A DNA stretch of 42,403 bases, taken from positions 1 to 42,403 of the forward strand of contig NZ_JACICA010000015.1 in the NCBI RefSeq assembly GCF_014195585.1, read 5' to 3'. Positions 24,483-35,600 of the stretch are shown one piece after another (position 1 is the first letter of the stretch; each line of letters opens with the position of its first letter). This stretch comes from Alloprevotella rava (GTDB lineage Bacteria > Bacteroidota > Bacteroidia > Bacteroidales > Bacteroidaceae). The position numbers were made by a program, and so were the translations under genes. Under the pieces are notes generated by a model, which searched no databases, had not been told where the DNA came from, and was given only the letters and a program-made list of their open reading frames with translations.

Positions 24483-25961
24483 TTATGATTTCTTGATGAT
24501 AGGGAGGCTTATTATAAATTTGGTTCCTCTCCCGTAGTCACTTTCTGCGTGGATATTCCCTTTATGATAGTCTATCACTTTTTTTACATAAGCCAGTCCT
24601 AGGCCAAATCCTTTAACATCGTGTCGATTGCCTGTATGTGAACGATAGAACTTCTCAAAAATTTTCTTTAAATCTTCTTTTTTTACCCCGATTCCATTGT
24701 CTTGAATACTTATATAAATCTTGTCTCCTTTATTATACGATTGTATCGTTAATTCAATCTTTCTGTCTGCAGATTTGTATTTGATTGCGTTGTCAAGCAA
24801 ATTAAAGATAACATTTGTCATGTGCATCTGGTCTACAAAAGCAATGGTATCTGCTGCATCTAAATGGGCACTGAGATTACCTCCATTAGTTTCTACTTTC
24901 AGTCGGAATGTATCTGTTACATCCTTCAAGAGGTTATTGAGGTCAACTTCCTTTCGCTTGAATGTACCTCCTTTTTCGTCGAACATTGACATTTGAAGAA
25001 CCTTCTCGACTTGAAAGCGCAGACGCTTTGTTTCATCATTGATAATGCCTGAGAGATGCTTTAACATATCTTCGCCCTTTGTGACTGATGGGTCTTGGAG
25101 CATTTGTGCAGCAAGGGAGATAGTTGAAATAGGCGTCTTGAATTCATGCGTCATATTGTTTATGAAATCATTCTTAATTTCTGTCAGCTTCTTCTGTCGG
25201 AAGATGGTGTAGATTGTAAATACAAACATACATAGCAATACTAACGTGAAGAGAATGGCTGGAATGATGAAGCGCACACTCAGAAATATGTATTTCTGCA
25301 TATTGGGGAAGTGCACATATAGAACTCCCATCTTTGGCCGTGGGTCGTGTTCAAAGAGCTCTTGCCGAAAACTGTTATCAGAGCCTTGCGGGTCATAGTC
25401 GGAGCATTGCACAATCGTGTCCCCGTTGGCATTAAGAATCACATAATGGTATGTGAAATCGTCACTTAGTCGAAGGCCATTATTGATAAAAGCTTGTTTT
25501 AACTTTGAATCAATATTTACTACACGTCTGGCTAGAGGTTGGTCGCTAGATTTATATAATGCAGCATAGGCCACCTCGTCAAGCAAGCCTTTTTTATACA
25601 AGTATGCTTCGCGAATTTTTACTTTAAATTCGTTGGTTGAGCTATCGTTGAAATTTTCTGGAAGAAAAGCCTTTGGAATACCTGAGGACGTGTGGAAATT
25701 AGCAAATTTCTTCTCTACATCATCAAGCGATTGTGTGTGGGCAGAATCTTTGGGAACTTCACTTTGTTTTCGGAGTCTTTCCTGCGTCTCATCGATTTCG
25801 ATATCACGTGCTGCTTGTGCCATAGAGCGAGTGACAACAGCCTCAATTTGTTCGCGGCGTATGTCTATAACCTCCTGCATATACCGTGTTTGAAGATAAA
25901 GAAGGGAAAGGAATGAAATTCCCATAACAGAGGCAATAGCCCAAATGGTAGACTTCTTCAT
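24483..25961 (-). CDS. rprX: Sensor histidine kinase, RprX-like
   Basis: This 492-residue membrane kinase is the partner of the downstream RprY-like regulator. The first transmembrane helix is at about 6-23, a sensor domain of about 200 residues is extracytoplasmic, and the second helix is at about 231-253. There is no HAMP domain: the dimerisation helix starts almost at once, with the phosphorylated His272 in NNMTHEFKTPIS. The ATP-binding domain shows the N box (FNLLDNAIKYKS), G1 (ISIQDNGIGVKKEDL), the F box (FEKFYRSHTG) and G2 (GFGLGLAYVKK). The size and layout fit Bacteroides RprX. The signal it senses is not evident. Confidence 0.9.
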   Translation of the reverse strand: MKKSTIWAIASVMGISFLSLLYLQTRYMQEVIDIRREQIEAVVTRSMAQAARDIEIDETQERLRKQSEVPKDSAHTQSLDDVEKKFANFHTSSGIPKAFLPENFNDSSTNEFKVKIREAYLYKKGLLDEVAYAALYKSSDQPLARRVVNIDSKLKQAFINNGLRLSDDFTYHYVILNANGDTIVQCSDYDPQGSDNSFRQELFEHDPRPKMGVLYVHFPNMQKYIFLSVRFIIPAILFTLVLLCMFVFTIYTIFRQKKLTEIKNDFINNMTHEFKTPISTISLAAQMLQDPSVTKGEDMLKHLSGIINDETKRLRFQVEKVLQMSMFDEKGGTFKRKEVDLNNLLKDVTDTFRLKVETNGGNLSAHLDAADTIAFVDQMHMTNVIFNLLDNAIKYKSADRKIELTIQSYNKGDKIYISIQDNGIGVKKEDLKKIFEKFYRSHTGNRHDVKGFGLGLAYVKKVIDYHKGNIHAESDYGRGTKFIISLPIIKKS

Positions 25962-25986
25962 GTAGTATCTGAACTTCTATGTATCG

Positions 25987-25994
25987 CAAAAATA
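25987..25994 (-). promoter_or_regulatory. rprX: Possible -7 element for rprX-rprY
   Basis: The minus strand reads TATTTTTG, fitting TAnnTTTG, 25 bp before the kinase ATG. No TTTG -33 box is found at the proper distance. The rest of the 222-bp gap back to 26184 is AT-rich, with only weak short inverted repeats. Confidence 0.4.
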
Positions 25995-26183
25995 CAGAAA
26001 GAAGTTTTTGACTGCTAAAAAACTGCAGAGAAAATAGTAATTTATGAATAATTTTAAGAAATCCACAAGTTGATTGGTTGACAAAAACGCAACTAAGTAG
26101 GCGTGATAGAAGTAAACTTTAATATAATAATCTAATTATTGAATTTTGAGAATCTATTTTGAGGTGTTCGGGAAGATACTAAT

Positions 26184-29132
26184 TTAATCTTCTCCTTTCA
26201 AAATAACTCCTTTGCTGTGGCGGCCGTCCATTTTGATTGTTAAAGGTGCAGACAAATGGACATGGCGTACTAAAGATGTTTCAAGTTGGGCGGGATGTTG
26301 GTTGAGCCATGCTTCATCAAAAGAGCCGTCTCCAATGGAAGGAGTGATGGTGAAATATCCAATACCTAGGCTCGTGAGATTTTGGAAGAAGTGTGTGCCT
26401 TGGGAGGGATCGACTCGATAGGTGGGAAGGCCGCACTCAACAATGACTCTGGATGCACTGATTTGTGAAAATTGTACGGGAATACCCAACCAAGGGTCAG
26501 AAGATCCCCAGCGTCCCGGACCAATGAGAACGTATTCTTTAGCATCAGCAGCTAAGCGTTCGTTGATTTCTGCAATTTGTTGTGCTGTTTCTTTGTTTTT
26601 TGCTGCATCAAAATTGGCTGATGGAACATAAACGATGTCTTGTACGTCTGAAACAATACCATTTCCTAGGACATTCTCAGAATACAACAATAGGGCTTCG
26701 TCGTCCTTTATGACTATGTCTTCTCCAACGTCTTCTCGATTATCTACAATGGGGCGAATTTGGAGAAGATAGAAATGTGCCATTTCGTAATTAGAGACAT
26801 CAAGAGCAAATTCTATTTCTACGTGTCGGCCCATCTCGTTGCGCCCAATGTTGAGCAGGCTTTCTATGGTCTTGGCAATAGGAAAAGGAGAATAGTGGAG
26901 TAATCTGTCGAAGGTTATGAGACGACGTCCTGTTTTTTGAGCTCCAGGAATAATTCGGTGGTCATTGAAATTATAAGTTGACGCTACTTGTTGCAGGCTC
27001 ACATTATCTTGTGCGTCAGTAACATTGAGGTTGAGCAGATTGAAAGCTTCACTGGTACTGAATTCTGGAGCTAGATTCTCCAAGTCGAGCGCAAAGAAAT
27101 GAGTTTGCGTTTCTTTTAGTGCCAATTCAGGTGTAGATAGTTGAAGTATATGGTTTGTGTGTTTGGGGGAAAAGCGAAGTGTTTGCCCACCATCGACAAT
27201 ATACTTCCCTAAGCCAAAGGCAATGTTTGCAATGCCATCTTCTGCTTGCTCACGTCCGAGAGGATAGAAGTTGAGAGAGCGAGCCACACCACTCATTGTA
27301 GGGTAGAAGAGCTTATTGTTCTTTGTACCAACTACTTCTTGGATGACAATGGCCATCTTTTCTTGGTCTATGAGATTCTGAGTAGCTGTGAGGTAGCTTT
27401 TACTAGCACGATAGAAAACACTTGCATACACAGCCTTAATAGCTCCTCTCAAGAGCCGCATCATTTCTTTTCTATTCTCGGTATGCGGTATCATGTATGT
27501 GGAGTAGATGCCAGCAAAGGGCTGGTAGTGGGAGTCTTCCAATAACGAAGAAGATCTAACAGCTATGGGGCCATGTACAACATCTAGTAAAGAGAGCAAG
27601 TCCTCCAATACTTGGTTGGGTAGTGTAGCCTGCTCAAAAGCAGCTAGTATTTCCTCATCGTTGGCATTGCTTAGTGCAAGAGAGTAGAGTTTGTTTTCTT
27701 CCATAAACGCATCGAAAATGTCCGTACAAACAACAACGGTCTTAGGAATGTTTACGGTAAATGTTTGTGTGGACAATCGAGGATAGCGATGCACCATTGC
27801 CGACATAAATGCTAGACCGCGTCCTTTACCGCCCAATGAGCCATGACCAATACGTGCAAAGGAAGCATATTCGTCGAAGCGATCTTTTTGGAAAATAGCA
27901 ACCACTCCTTCGTTCTTCATGTGTCGGTATTCTACAATCAAATCGAAGATAAGCTGGCGGGCTTCATCCATATGTGTGTATTCCTCCACATCTATGTGTT
28001 TTAGTACCACTGCTGGCGGGAACATAGCACGGCTAAAGAAGAAGCGGCTAAAATGGTTGTGGCTTAGATGGTAGCGTAGAGATTTCTCAGGAATTTTCCA
28101 GATATAAAGTTGCAAATCATGGAGTGATTTGATGCGATGTATGGGCTGCTGCGTGTCTGGGTCTATAATAATAAAATCACCAAAGCCAAAATGTTTTGTT
28201 ATCTCAGAGCGGAGGTCTTGAGGGTAGCTTTTAGAGTTTTTACTGATAAAGGAAGCCCCGAGTTTGTGAGCATATTGTATGTTGCTATCCTCACTCGATT
28301 CTAATATCAATGGTATGTGGCGATCTTGATTCTTTATGTATTCACCAAGGTGTGCTCCTGCAATAGGATCTTTCTTCCCATTGCGCATAAAGCTCATGTC
28401 AGAGATAACTCCGAGAATGTTGTCGTTGAATTTTTCCAAAAGTTCTTTTGCCTCTTCGTATGAGCGCGCTAATAGAATCTTAGGTCTACCGCGCATTCTC
28501 ATGGTCTTTAGCTGGTCGTTAAGAGCTTCTTTAGAGAATTCCAAACTCTGCTCGAGCACAAAATGATAGAGCAGTGGGAGAGCTGACGAATAGAATCGCA
28601 CACTGTCTTCTACAAGAAGAATGTTCTGCACGGAAGCCTCACGCGTATCATGTTCTGCGTTCCATTTATCCTCTATGAGTTTGATAATGGCAAGAAGGAG
28701 ATCCGCATTTCCCAGCCACGAGAAGACATAGTCGACCGTTGAGAGGTCTTCTTTGGCCATTCTCCGTGTCACCTCTTTTGAGAAAGGAGTTAGCACAGCA
28801 ATGGTAATATCGGGATACTGCCGCTTAATGTCTTTTGCCGAGGCGAAAGTATCCCGGTTGTCCATATTCGGCATGACAATGACGAGTTCGAAATGTCGAT
28901 CGGCTAACTCTATGAGAGCTTCCTCTTCAGACGTTACTTGTGTGAAGCGAGGTGGGTAGCGTAAGCCCAAAGAGTTGTACTCATTGAATATTTGTTCGTC
29001 CACGCGTCCATCATCTTCCAGCATAAAAGCATCATATTTTGTTGCTATCAGAAGGACGTTGTAGATACGTTTGTGCATGAGCTCTGCAAAGGGAGTATCA
29101 TGAAATACAACTTCTTTTAGATTGGGTATCAT
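26184..29132 (-). CDS. Receiver-like / PEP-synthase-type ATP-binding fusion protein
   Basis: A large protein, 982 residues from the ATG at 29132. The first domain (RIYNVLLIATKYDAFMLED ... ELVIVMPNMDN) looks like a receiver that has lost the phosphoacceptor Asp. The second (NILLVEDSVRFYSS ... GVISDMSFMRNGK ... ASFISKNS) keeps the acidic pair, a candidate Asp and the Lys. The rest is a PPDK/PEP-synthase N-terminal ATP-grasp (HGSLGGKGRGLAFMSAM, IAVRSSSLLEDS, PFAGIYSTYM), ending with GPGRWGSSDPWLG. The phosphohistidine swivel domain and PEP/pyruvate barrel of true PEP synthases are not seen, so it is probably not a PEP synthase. The frame also opens from 29228, overlapping the upstream gene by 38 bp; the internal ATG fits the relatives I recall. 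Confidence 0.8.
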   Translation of the reverse strand: MIPNLKEVVFHDTPFAELMHKRIYNVLLIATKYDAFMLEDDGRVDEQIFNEYNSLGLRYPPRFTQVTSEEEALIELADRHFELVIVMPNMDNRDTFASAKDIKRQYPDITIAVLTPFSKEVTRRMAKEDLSTVDYVFSWLGNADLLLAIIKLIEDKWNAEHDTREASVQNILLVEDSVRFYSSALPLLYHFVLEQSLEFSKEALNDQLKTMRMRGRPKILLARSYEEAKELLEKFNDNILGVISDMSFMRNGKKDPIAGAHLGEYIKNQDRHIPLILESSEDSNIQYAHKLGASFISKNSKSYPQDLRSEITKHFGFGDFIIIDPDTQQPIHRIKSLHDLQLYIWKIPEKSLRYHLSHNHFSRFFFSRAMFPPAVVLKHIDVEEYTHMDEARQLIFDLIVEYRHMKNEGVVAIFQKDRFDEYASFARIGHGSLGGKGRGLAFMSAMVHRYPRLSTQTFTVNIPKTVVVCTDIFDAFMEENKLYSLALSNANDEEILAAFEQATLPNQVLEDLLSLLDVVHGPIAVRSSSLLEDSHYQPFAGIYSTYMIPHTENRKEMMRLLRGAIKAVYASVFYRASKSYLTATQNLIDQEKMAIVIQEVVGTKNNKLFYPTMSGVARSLNFYPLGREQAEDGIANIAFGLGKYIVDGGQTLRFSPKHTNHILQLSTPELALKETQTHFFALDLENLAPEFSTSEAFNLLNLNVTDAQDNVSLQQVASTYNFNDHRIIPGAQKTGRRLITFDRLLHYSPFPIAKTIESLLNIGRNEMGRHVEIEFALDVSNYEMAHFYLLQIRPIVDNREDVGEDIVIKDDEALLLYSENVLGNGIVSDVQDIVYVPSANFDAAKNKETAQQIAEINERLAADAKEYVLIGPGRWGSSDPWLGIPVQFSQISASRVIVECGLPTYRVDPSQGTHFFQNLTSLGIGYFTITPSIGDGSFDEAWLNQHPAQLETSLVRHVHLSAPLTIKMDGRHSKGVILKGED

Positions 29133-29190
29133 TCTGAATTGAGACGTTGTTAGGTTGAACAATATGTTTTGAATTGTTGCTTGCGCTGTT

Positions 29191-29859
29191 TTAGGGATAT
29201 ATAGCCGAATGTATTTCTTCAGCTTCACAGAAGCGTAAGAGCAGTTTTTCTGTGTAGACCATCGTTTCTGTAAGATGTTTTACATCTCCATCAAAACCAT
29301 TGATGATGATGAGAATCTTCTCTGTTGTTGGCTCACACTGCGTTCGCACACTATCACTCGTTGGTGTAGCAAAGCTTCCTATTTCATCTCGCCAAACAGG
29401 CAAGTGGGCAATGTTGAGCGGTCCCCGGCCAATGCCCTCATAGTCTTCGCCCTCACGACCAATGCTAAAGGTGATAGTATTCCCTTTGATGTGGGCAGCA
29501 TCAAGTACTGCGACACTGTAGCCGCTCTGAAGCGAAATAAGGTTGCCAAGGTCAACCAACATACTGATGGAATAGAGTTCTTTACCTTGTAACACTCTTC
29601 GGGCCAATTGTTCGCACGATGGACGATATCTGCTAGGATCTTTTCCTGCTGCTTTATAGGCAGCTCGTGTTGCAGCAATGCTGGAACGCTCTTTGATGAA
29701 ATCTGTCGTGAAGTTCTCTTGAAGCCAAGATGAGCAAGATCTTATTTCCTCTAAGAGCTGGGAGGATGTGGCTTGATTGCTTGCAATTGCTTCAATAATT
29801 CCAACGCGATAATTGTTTGCAATGCTTGAAATCTCTGGGCTTATAATGGGGAGTATCAT
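29191..29859 (-). CDS. B3/B4 tRNA-binding domain protein
   Basis: This 222-residue stand-alone B3/B4 domain is the fold used for editing in the beta subunit of phenylalanyl-tRNA synthetase. Characteristic stretches are RSSIAATRAAYKAAGKDPSR, followed by YRPSCEQLARRVL and LVDLGNLISLQSGYSV, then FSIGREGEDYEGIGRG. Free-standing members may hydrolyse mischarged aminoacyl-tRNA or a related substrate; which one is unknown here. The ATG at 29859 overlaps the stop of the AddB-like gene (ATGA), a sign of translational coupling. The frame extends nine codons further upstream. Confidence 0.85.
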   Translation of the reverse strand: MILPIISPEISSIANNYRVGIIEAIASNQATSSQLLEEIRSCSSWLQENFTTDFIKERSSIAATRAAYKAAGKDPSRYRPSCEQLARRVLQGKELYSISMLVDLGNLISLQSGYSVAVLDAAHIKGNTITFSIGREGEDYEGIGRGPLNIAHLPVWRDEIGSFATPTSDSVRTQCEPTTEKILIIINGFDGDVKHLTETMVYTEKLLLRFCEAEEIHSAIYP

Positions 29860-32648
29860 ATGTCTTCTTTTATGGATTGTCCGCAAAGACGATAGAAGTC
29901 GCAGTATTTGCAGCTATCTTTAGAGGGGGTTGCAATGAATGGAACAGATGCGTCTAAGAGGTCTTCAATGAGATGTTTTAGATTCTCTTTAAAGTCCTTA
30001 AAGACTTGATCTTGAATATTTTTGTCATTACCCTCTCCAATGATTATTCTCGGGTCATAATCTTCTTGTGTGGAGAAGTGCGGATAGAAGAGAGCAGCGG
30101 AATACTGATCCACTTCCGTGATTTTCTCCTTCACCGATAAGGCGTAAAGCAATGTTTGGAACAGATATCCGGGGTGTGCTTTGCCGTCTGTATTGAAGAG
30201 ATCCTCCACATCTTTTGCGACTTGCTTCTTTGAGCCTGTTTTGTAATCGACAATTCTTACTGTGGGATTCTCCTTGGGAAGGGTAGCAATATCAAGGCGG
30301 TCTACGAAACCTCCGATAGCAAACTCGCGTTTCACTCCATTGACCATCACCTCGATCTTTGTCCCATGGGGTTCTTCGAGTGTCAAGATTTTTAGAAACT
30401 CAAATTTACTGTCAAACTTGAGGAGATTGTGCAAATAGGTGAGCACAATTTCTGTTACGAGCGCATTGGGCAATAATCCTTCTTTTTTATATGCCTGAAA
30501 GATGAATTGACGGAGTTTTATCTCCTTTGATGGGGAGAGCCAAGATTCTAAATCCGACTTTGAAATAATAGGAGTATTGTATTTGTTTTTTTCCTTATTG
30601 TATCCGCAAATTTCCTTATAGAGCAGCTCGGCAGAAGTATGAAAAATATTACCAAAACTATTGGCTTTTATCTCGTCGGGAGCAGGAATTCTTAGTTTTT
30701 TTACCTTTTGGTAATAGAACTTGAGAGGACATTCGATATAAGCGTTCAAGGAAGAAGGGGAGAGCATTCTGCGTTCTCCGTTTCTTCCCAATGGATTGAG
30801 GATATCAAAGAGATTGTCGGGCTTTTGAATAGGATCTTCGCTTAATGCCTCTCTTTGGGGAATATCCACCAACGTTTCGTGGTGGATATTATCGTAGATT
30901 TTAGAAACTACTATCTGTTGGAGAAAACGTGAAGGCTCGGCAGTGGCAATGTCTGTTGTAGAATTGTAGAGTATGCGCACTTTGCTAGGTCTCTGAAGGA
31001 GGCGATAGAAATAGTATGCATATACGGCATTTTTCTTCTCCGAGCAAGTCAGATTGAATGCTTTGCGCAGAGTGTAAGGAATGAAGGAGTTTTCTGATTC
31101 AAGCTTCGGAATTTTTCCTTCATTGGCCGATAGTAGAAGGACGTTGTCAAAGTCGAGATTACGTGACTCTAAAAGTCCCATTACCTGGATGCCATCAATA
31201 GGATCGCCATGGAAAGGAATAGAGAGCTTGCTTAAAACCTGTTTGATGAGGCGGTGGAGCGTGAAGGTTGTGACTTGTAGCGTCTTATTACAAAGTAAAG
31301 CAATGAAGCGTTCAAGCGTAGTGTGAACTTTGTAATAGGCTTCTGTATAAAGAAGTGAGATAAATTGATGCTTGGTACTATCCTCTGTGTTCTCTTGATT
31401 ATTGTTTTGCAATGAATTACGTGCTGCTCGTTCAATAATAAATTGAATGAGCTGAAGCAGGTGTTCGTGCGAACGTTTACGTTGTGAATGTTCAGCAGTA
31501 CTTAGGAGTTGGTCGATGAGGGTATAGACAGGCGTATGCGTCAGTTGGAAACCTTTGGTGATATTCACCTTTAGTTCTGCTGTATCTGTCCCGTCTTTAG
31601 TCTCACTAACAATTGCTGGGAGTGCATGAAGGACAGGTTCAGTTAATTCTTCATTGCAGAGGATGATAGCTGTGCGAGGCTGATTCTGTAAGTCGAGATG
31701 CCCGCGTGAGAGTTGTAGCCAATCGGCAAGAGAAAAGGCTTGCACATTTTCGCCTGGTGCTTGTACGATTTCAAATTCTTCCTTCGGTTGGGATAGGTTG
31801 TTGAAATGTTCTGCTGGTAACTCATTGGGGAATTCACGAAGATCTTCTCTAATGAAAATACCTGCTTCGTATTCATTGTGTTCGGATACGTAGAAATTAT
31901 CATAGTCCCAATAGAAGCGTGCTTTTTGTTGTTGATTAAGCCATGTCAGTAATTCGTGTTCTACATAATCGAGGACATTGAGACCTACAAAAACATATTG
32001 TTTCACTTCTTTAGGGCATATGAGCGTACCCTGCTTAAGGTTTTTCACTACGTCCCGATAGAGTGCTCCTTCATAGGCTTCACCTTTAGCCGAAAGTTCA
32101 TCGTTGAGTGCTTTATAGATATCATATAAATGGTCCCAAAGTTCAAAAAAATTGTCGTGAATACCTGAGTCTCCTTTAATGTGCTTATGAAAGAAAGCAT
32201 ATAATTCAGCGCGTTGCTCAGGCGTGATATAGCCATCGTCCTCTAGCTTTTTTAGATCGCTGATATTGCAAAAAACTTTCTGTACGTCATGCTCTAGCGA
32301 GAGGTTCTTGTCAATGTCATCAAAGTCGGCCAAGAGGCGTTCCCCCCAACTATAAAAATGATCTAGGCTTTCTTTTGAATGTGTTTGGCTCACATATATA
32401 TTGTATAGGCGACAAACAACTTCAATATCGTCGGCTAGAGTTTTATGGGAAAACGATTTGAAAAGCTCACTGATAGTCATATATTGTGGCGCCCAAATAG
32501 CATTCCCTTTGAGTAGACTTTCTAGGTGGCGATTAAAAAATAAGCTAGCACGCTTGTTTGGGAAGACTAAAACAAGTTGTGATAAATCATTAGAATACTG
32601 TGCTTTAGATATTATATCTTGAGCAACTAGTTCAAGGAAGTATTTCAT
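29856..32648 (-). CDS. AddB-like PD-(D/E)XK nuclease
   Basis: A 930-residue protein resembling the AddB/RexB side of the AddAB helicase-nuclease that processes double-strand ends for recombination. The N-terminal part has an inactive helicase-like fold (VLVFPNKRASLFFNRHL; the Walker A motif is lost). The C-terminus is a RecB-family nuclease (VRIVDYKTGSKK, then FQTLLYAL). Four cysteines are arranged as in the AddB iron-sulfur cluster: one in AYIECPLKFYYQ ahead of the nuclease, and Cys913, Cys916 and Cys922 (CKYCDFYRLCG) after it. The gene follows the AddA-like gene by 37 bp and overlaps the B3/B4 gene by 4 bp. Confidence 0.87.
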   Translation of the reverse strand: MKYFLELVAQDIISKAQYSNDLSQLVLVFPNKRASLFFNRHLESLLKGNAIWAPQYMTISELFKSFSHKTLADDIEVVCRLYNIYVSQTHSKESLDHFYSWGERLLADFDDIDKNLSLEHDVQKVFCNISDLKKLEDDGYITPEQRAELYAFFHKHIKGDSGIHDNFFELWDHLYDIYKALNDELSAKGEAYEGALYRDVVKNLKQGTLICPKEVKQYVFVGLNVLDYVEHELLTWLNQQQKARFYWDYDNFYVSEHNEYEAGIFIREDLREFPNELPAEHFNNLSQPKEEFEIVQAPGENVQAFSLADWLQLSRGHLDLQNQPRTAIILCNEELTEPVLHALPAIVSETKDGTDTAELKVNITKGFQLTHTPVYTLIDQLLSTAEHSQRKRSHEHLLQLIQFIIERAARNSLQNNNQENTEDSTKHQFISLLYTEAYYKVHTTLERFIALLCNKTLQVTTFTLHRLIKQVLSKLSIPFHGDPIDGIQVMGLLESRNLDFDNVLLLSANEGKIPKLESENSFIPYTLRKAFNLTCSEKKNAVYAYYFYRLLQRPSKVRILYNSTTDIATAEPSRFLQQIVVSKIYDNIHHETLVDIPQREALSEDPIQKPDNLFDILNPLGRNGERRMLSPSSLNAYIECPLKFYYQKVKKLRIPAPDEIKANSFGNIFHTSAELLYKEICGYNKEKNKYNTPIISKSDLESWLSPSKEIKLRQFIFQAYKKEGLLPNALVTEIVLTYLHNLLKFDSKFEFLKILTLEEPHGTKIEVMVNGVKREFAIGGFVDRLDIATLPKENPTVRIVDYKTGSKKQVAKDVEDLFNTDGKAHPGYLFQTLLYALSVKEKITEVDQYSAALFYPHFSTQEDYDPRIIIGEGNDKNIQDQVFKDFKENLKHLIEDLLDASVPFIATPSKDSCKYCDFYRLCGQSIKEDI

Positions 32649-32685
32649 TAGATTTTGTTTTAATAGAATGAGAGAAGTGTGGGAG

Positions 32686-35600
32686 CTACAATTCTACGGG
32701 AATAGTCAAACCTTTGTCTACATACCAAAGATAGCCTTTTACTTGTGGACGAATTTCCTTTAGTAGTTTCATGTATCCTTGCACCTGTAGGATGTGTTTT
32801 TTTTCTTCCTTTTGAGCGAACTTGAAGTCTATAATAATAGTTTCATTGCCCCTTGTCATGATTCTGTCTGCGCGATGTTCAGCATTGCCACTCTTAAGAA
32901 GTGTTGTTTCTGTAAATACGTTCCACGATCCATCGAACCATTCTGGATGCGCGGACAAATACTCCGTGAATTGGTTTTGAAGCTTTTCTATTTCACCTTC
33001 AGAAATAATGCCGAGTTGGGATAAGTGCTTGATAGACTTTGGCATATCTTCGGCAACTTTTATATTTTGCATGATTCTATGGAAAATCTTTCCACGATCC
33101 ATTATCTTAAATTTGGAGGTGTCTTCTCCCTGTAGTTCAGTCATAAACTCTAGAGAGTCATTTGATTGACGGAAGGATAGGCGGGCAGGGAAGGTCTTAA
33201 AGAAAATGCTTTTCTCTTCGGGCGTATAAACAAAAGGGTTGTCGCTCTTCTCTACTTTTTGTGTTGCCTTCATTTTGGGAACTTCGGGGGTTCCTATTTC
33301 ATAGATAGATAGGGACTCTATTTGCTCGTGCGTTAAGGGGGCTTCTTCATTTTGAAGCTCTATTGAATCTGTGTCATATAAGGCTTTGAGTGTGGAAGCT
33401 AGCAAGAGTCCCATATCATCGTTTGTTTTTTTGCCTTTTGTATTAGCCCATAGAAAAAGATTGTACCTCGGTCTAGTGAAAGCAACATAGGCCAAATTGA
33501 GATTATCAACGTGGCGTTGGTTCATTTCTTCTTCGTATTGTGTTTTGAATTTTGAATTTTTAGCTTGAGAGCTTGGAGTAATGGGGATATGTGGCATATT
33601 CTCTTTTCTGATAAAGGGATTATCCCACCAAAGAAAGGAGCGGTGGTCGCTGTTTGTTGTACCTAATTCCCAAGTGCAATCTGGAATAAAGACAGAATGG
33701 AATTCAAGCCCCTTCGATTTATGAATTGTCAGAATTCTAACTGCATCCACTTTAGATGAAGGGATGGATTTACTCTGAAGTGCATTCTCCCATTTTCGTA
33801 AGAAGCTGTTGATGGTATGGGGATTAGTGCTGATATAATCTAATGTTTGATCAAGGAATGAAAGGAGGTAGGTGGACCCCTCTTTAAGTTTATCAAGTTG
33901 GAATATCTCTATGAGGCGAAGTATAAGCTCATAGAGAGGCATCTTTCTTAAGTAGTCAATGTCAGAAGAGAAGTCTTTGGGGAGGTCTTCTAGCTTGTTG
34001 CTGTGCGATGGTTCAGCCTGAAGAATATACTCCTCATAGGCCTTTATAACAAAGTATATAGCGGCTGTATCTTCCTCATTGTCCAAGATACGCAGAAGAT
34101 GAATGATGAGCTGTACGCCTAAGGAGCTACCGAGTGCAAAGGCTTCGTCAGAAACAAACTCGATATCAGTGATGTTTTCTATAATCTTTGCTGCATCGTT
34201 TCTCTTTCTAATGAGAATGCACATGTCCTTCCAAGCAACGCCTGCTTGGTGGAGTTTGTGCATTTGAGCCGAAAGAGAGAATTCTTCATCAGAGAATGCT
34301 GGAGTTTCTTTTTCTTCTGAAATACACGCATATACATATCCACCTTTTCCTTTTTTCGGTATTTGGTGAGTAGTCTCTTTTGTGTAAATTTCTCTTAGGA
34401 GGGTGGTGTTAGACTCTTCATCGAGCTGCTTTGCTGCTTCAATAAAGAATTTATTGTTGAAGTGTACGATATTACTCTTACTTCTGTAATTGTCATTCAG
34501 CGTTTCTGTTTTTATCTCTCCTAGTAAAGCTAGTTTGGGGTCTTTACTCATATTCATAAGTAGTCTCCAATCTCCGCCATTCCAACGGTATATGCTTTGC
34601 TTAATATCTCCTACAATTAAGTTGGTATTTCCTTCTGACATGGAATTAAGAAGCAAATGGCAAATATTGTTCCATTGCGTTTTAGCGGTATCTTGGAATT
34701 CATCGATCAAGATGTGCTTATATAAGTTTCCTGTTTTCTCAAAGATAAAAGGAGCATCTTGGTCGTCAATAAAGGTATGGAATAGGAGTTTCGTCTTTGT
34801 TAGCAAGAAACGATTGTGCTCTTGATTGACAATATCAAGCTTTTTCTCTATGGCATTTAATAGGCGTAGAGGACTTAGGTTTTTCAACATAAGAGCAATT
34901 GTACTAGATAGCTCCTCATATTCCTTTCGAGCTTTTTCTAATTCATTTAGTTGCTCAATAAAGTTTGTTTCTAATGAGCATAGTTCAGCATTGTCTTGAG
35001 CTTTCTTCAATAAAAGTCTTGCATCGCCATTTAGAATTTTTTCCATGCCCTCTTTCGGTGCTTTAGGCATATTCTTAAAATATGGCTTTATGCTACGTGA
35101 GTTGCTATGTTCTTCAAGAGAGGCTTCAAATTCATCTTTAATTTGCTGCAGAGTATTATTGAACTGCTCGCCTATGTCTCTAAGGATTTTTCGCAGACTC
35201 TTGATGAAATCATTCATCTTTGCATTGTCAGCAATAAAAGCCTTCTCTGTGTCGGGGAGTAGCTGATAGTCCTCCAATAAGAGGTTTTTATAGGAAAACT
35301 TCTTTATTTCTTCTGCTATGTTCCAGTTCTGTGCGTCTGCATTACGCTGGTTGATATAATTTTTTAGCCAGCCAAGTTCTGAAGGCTCAGGATCGCGCAG
35401 TAGTAAGTCTACAGCTTCTTCTATTGCCTCGTTGTTGTTGATATCCACCTTCAAATTAGCTGGTAGGTTGAGTTCTCGAGCTAACGAAGAAAGCAGTTTT
35501 TGGAAGAAGGAGTCAATAGTAATTACATGGAACTGGTTATAGTCGTGTAAGATGTCTATAAGTGCTTTTCGTGTAAAGGCTGCAATTTGTTGGTCTGATA

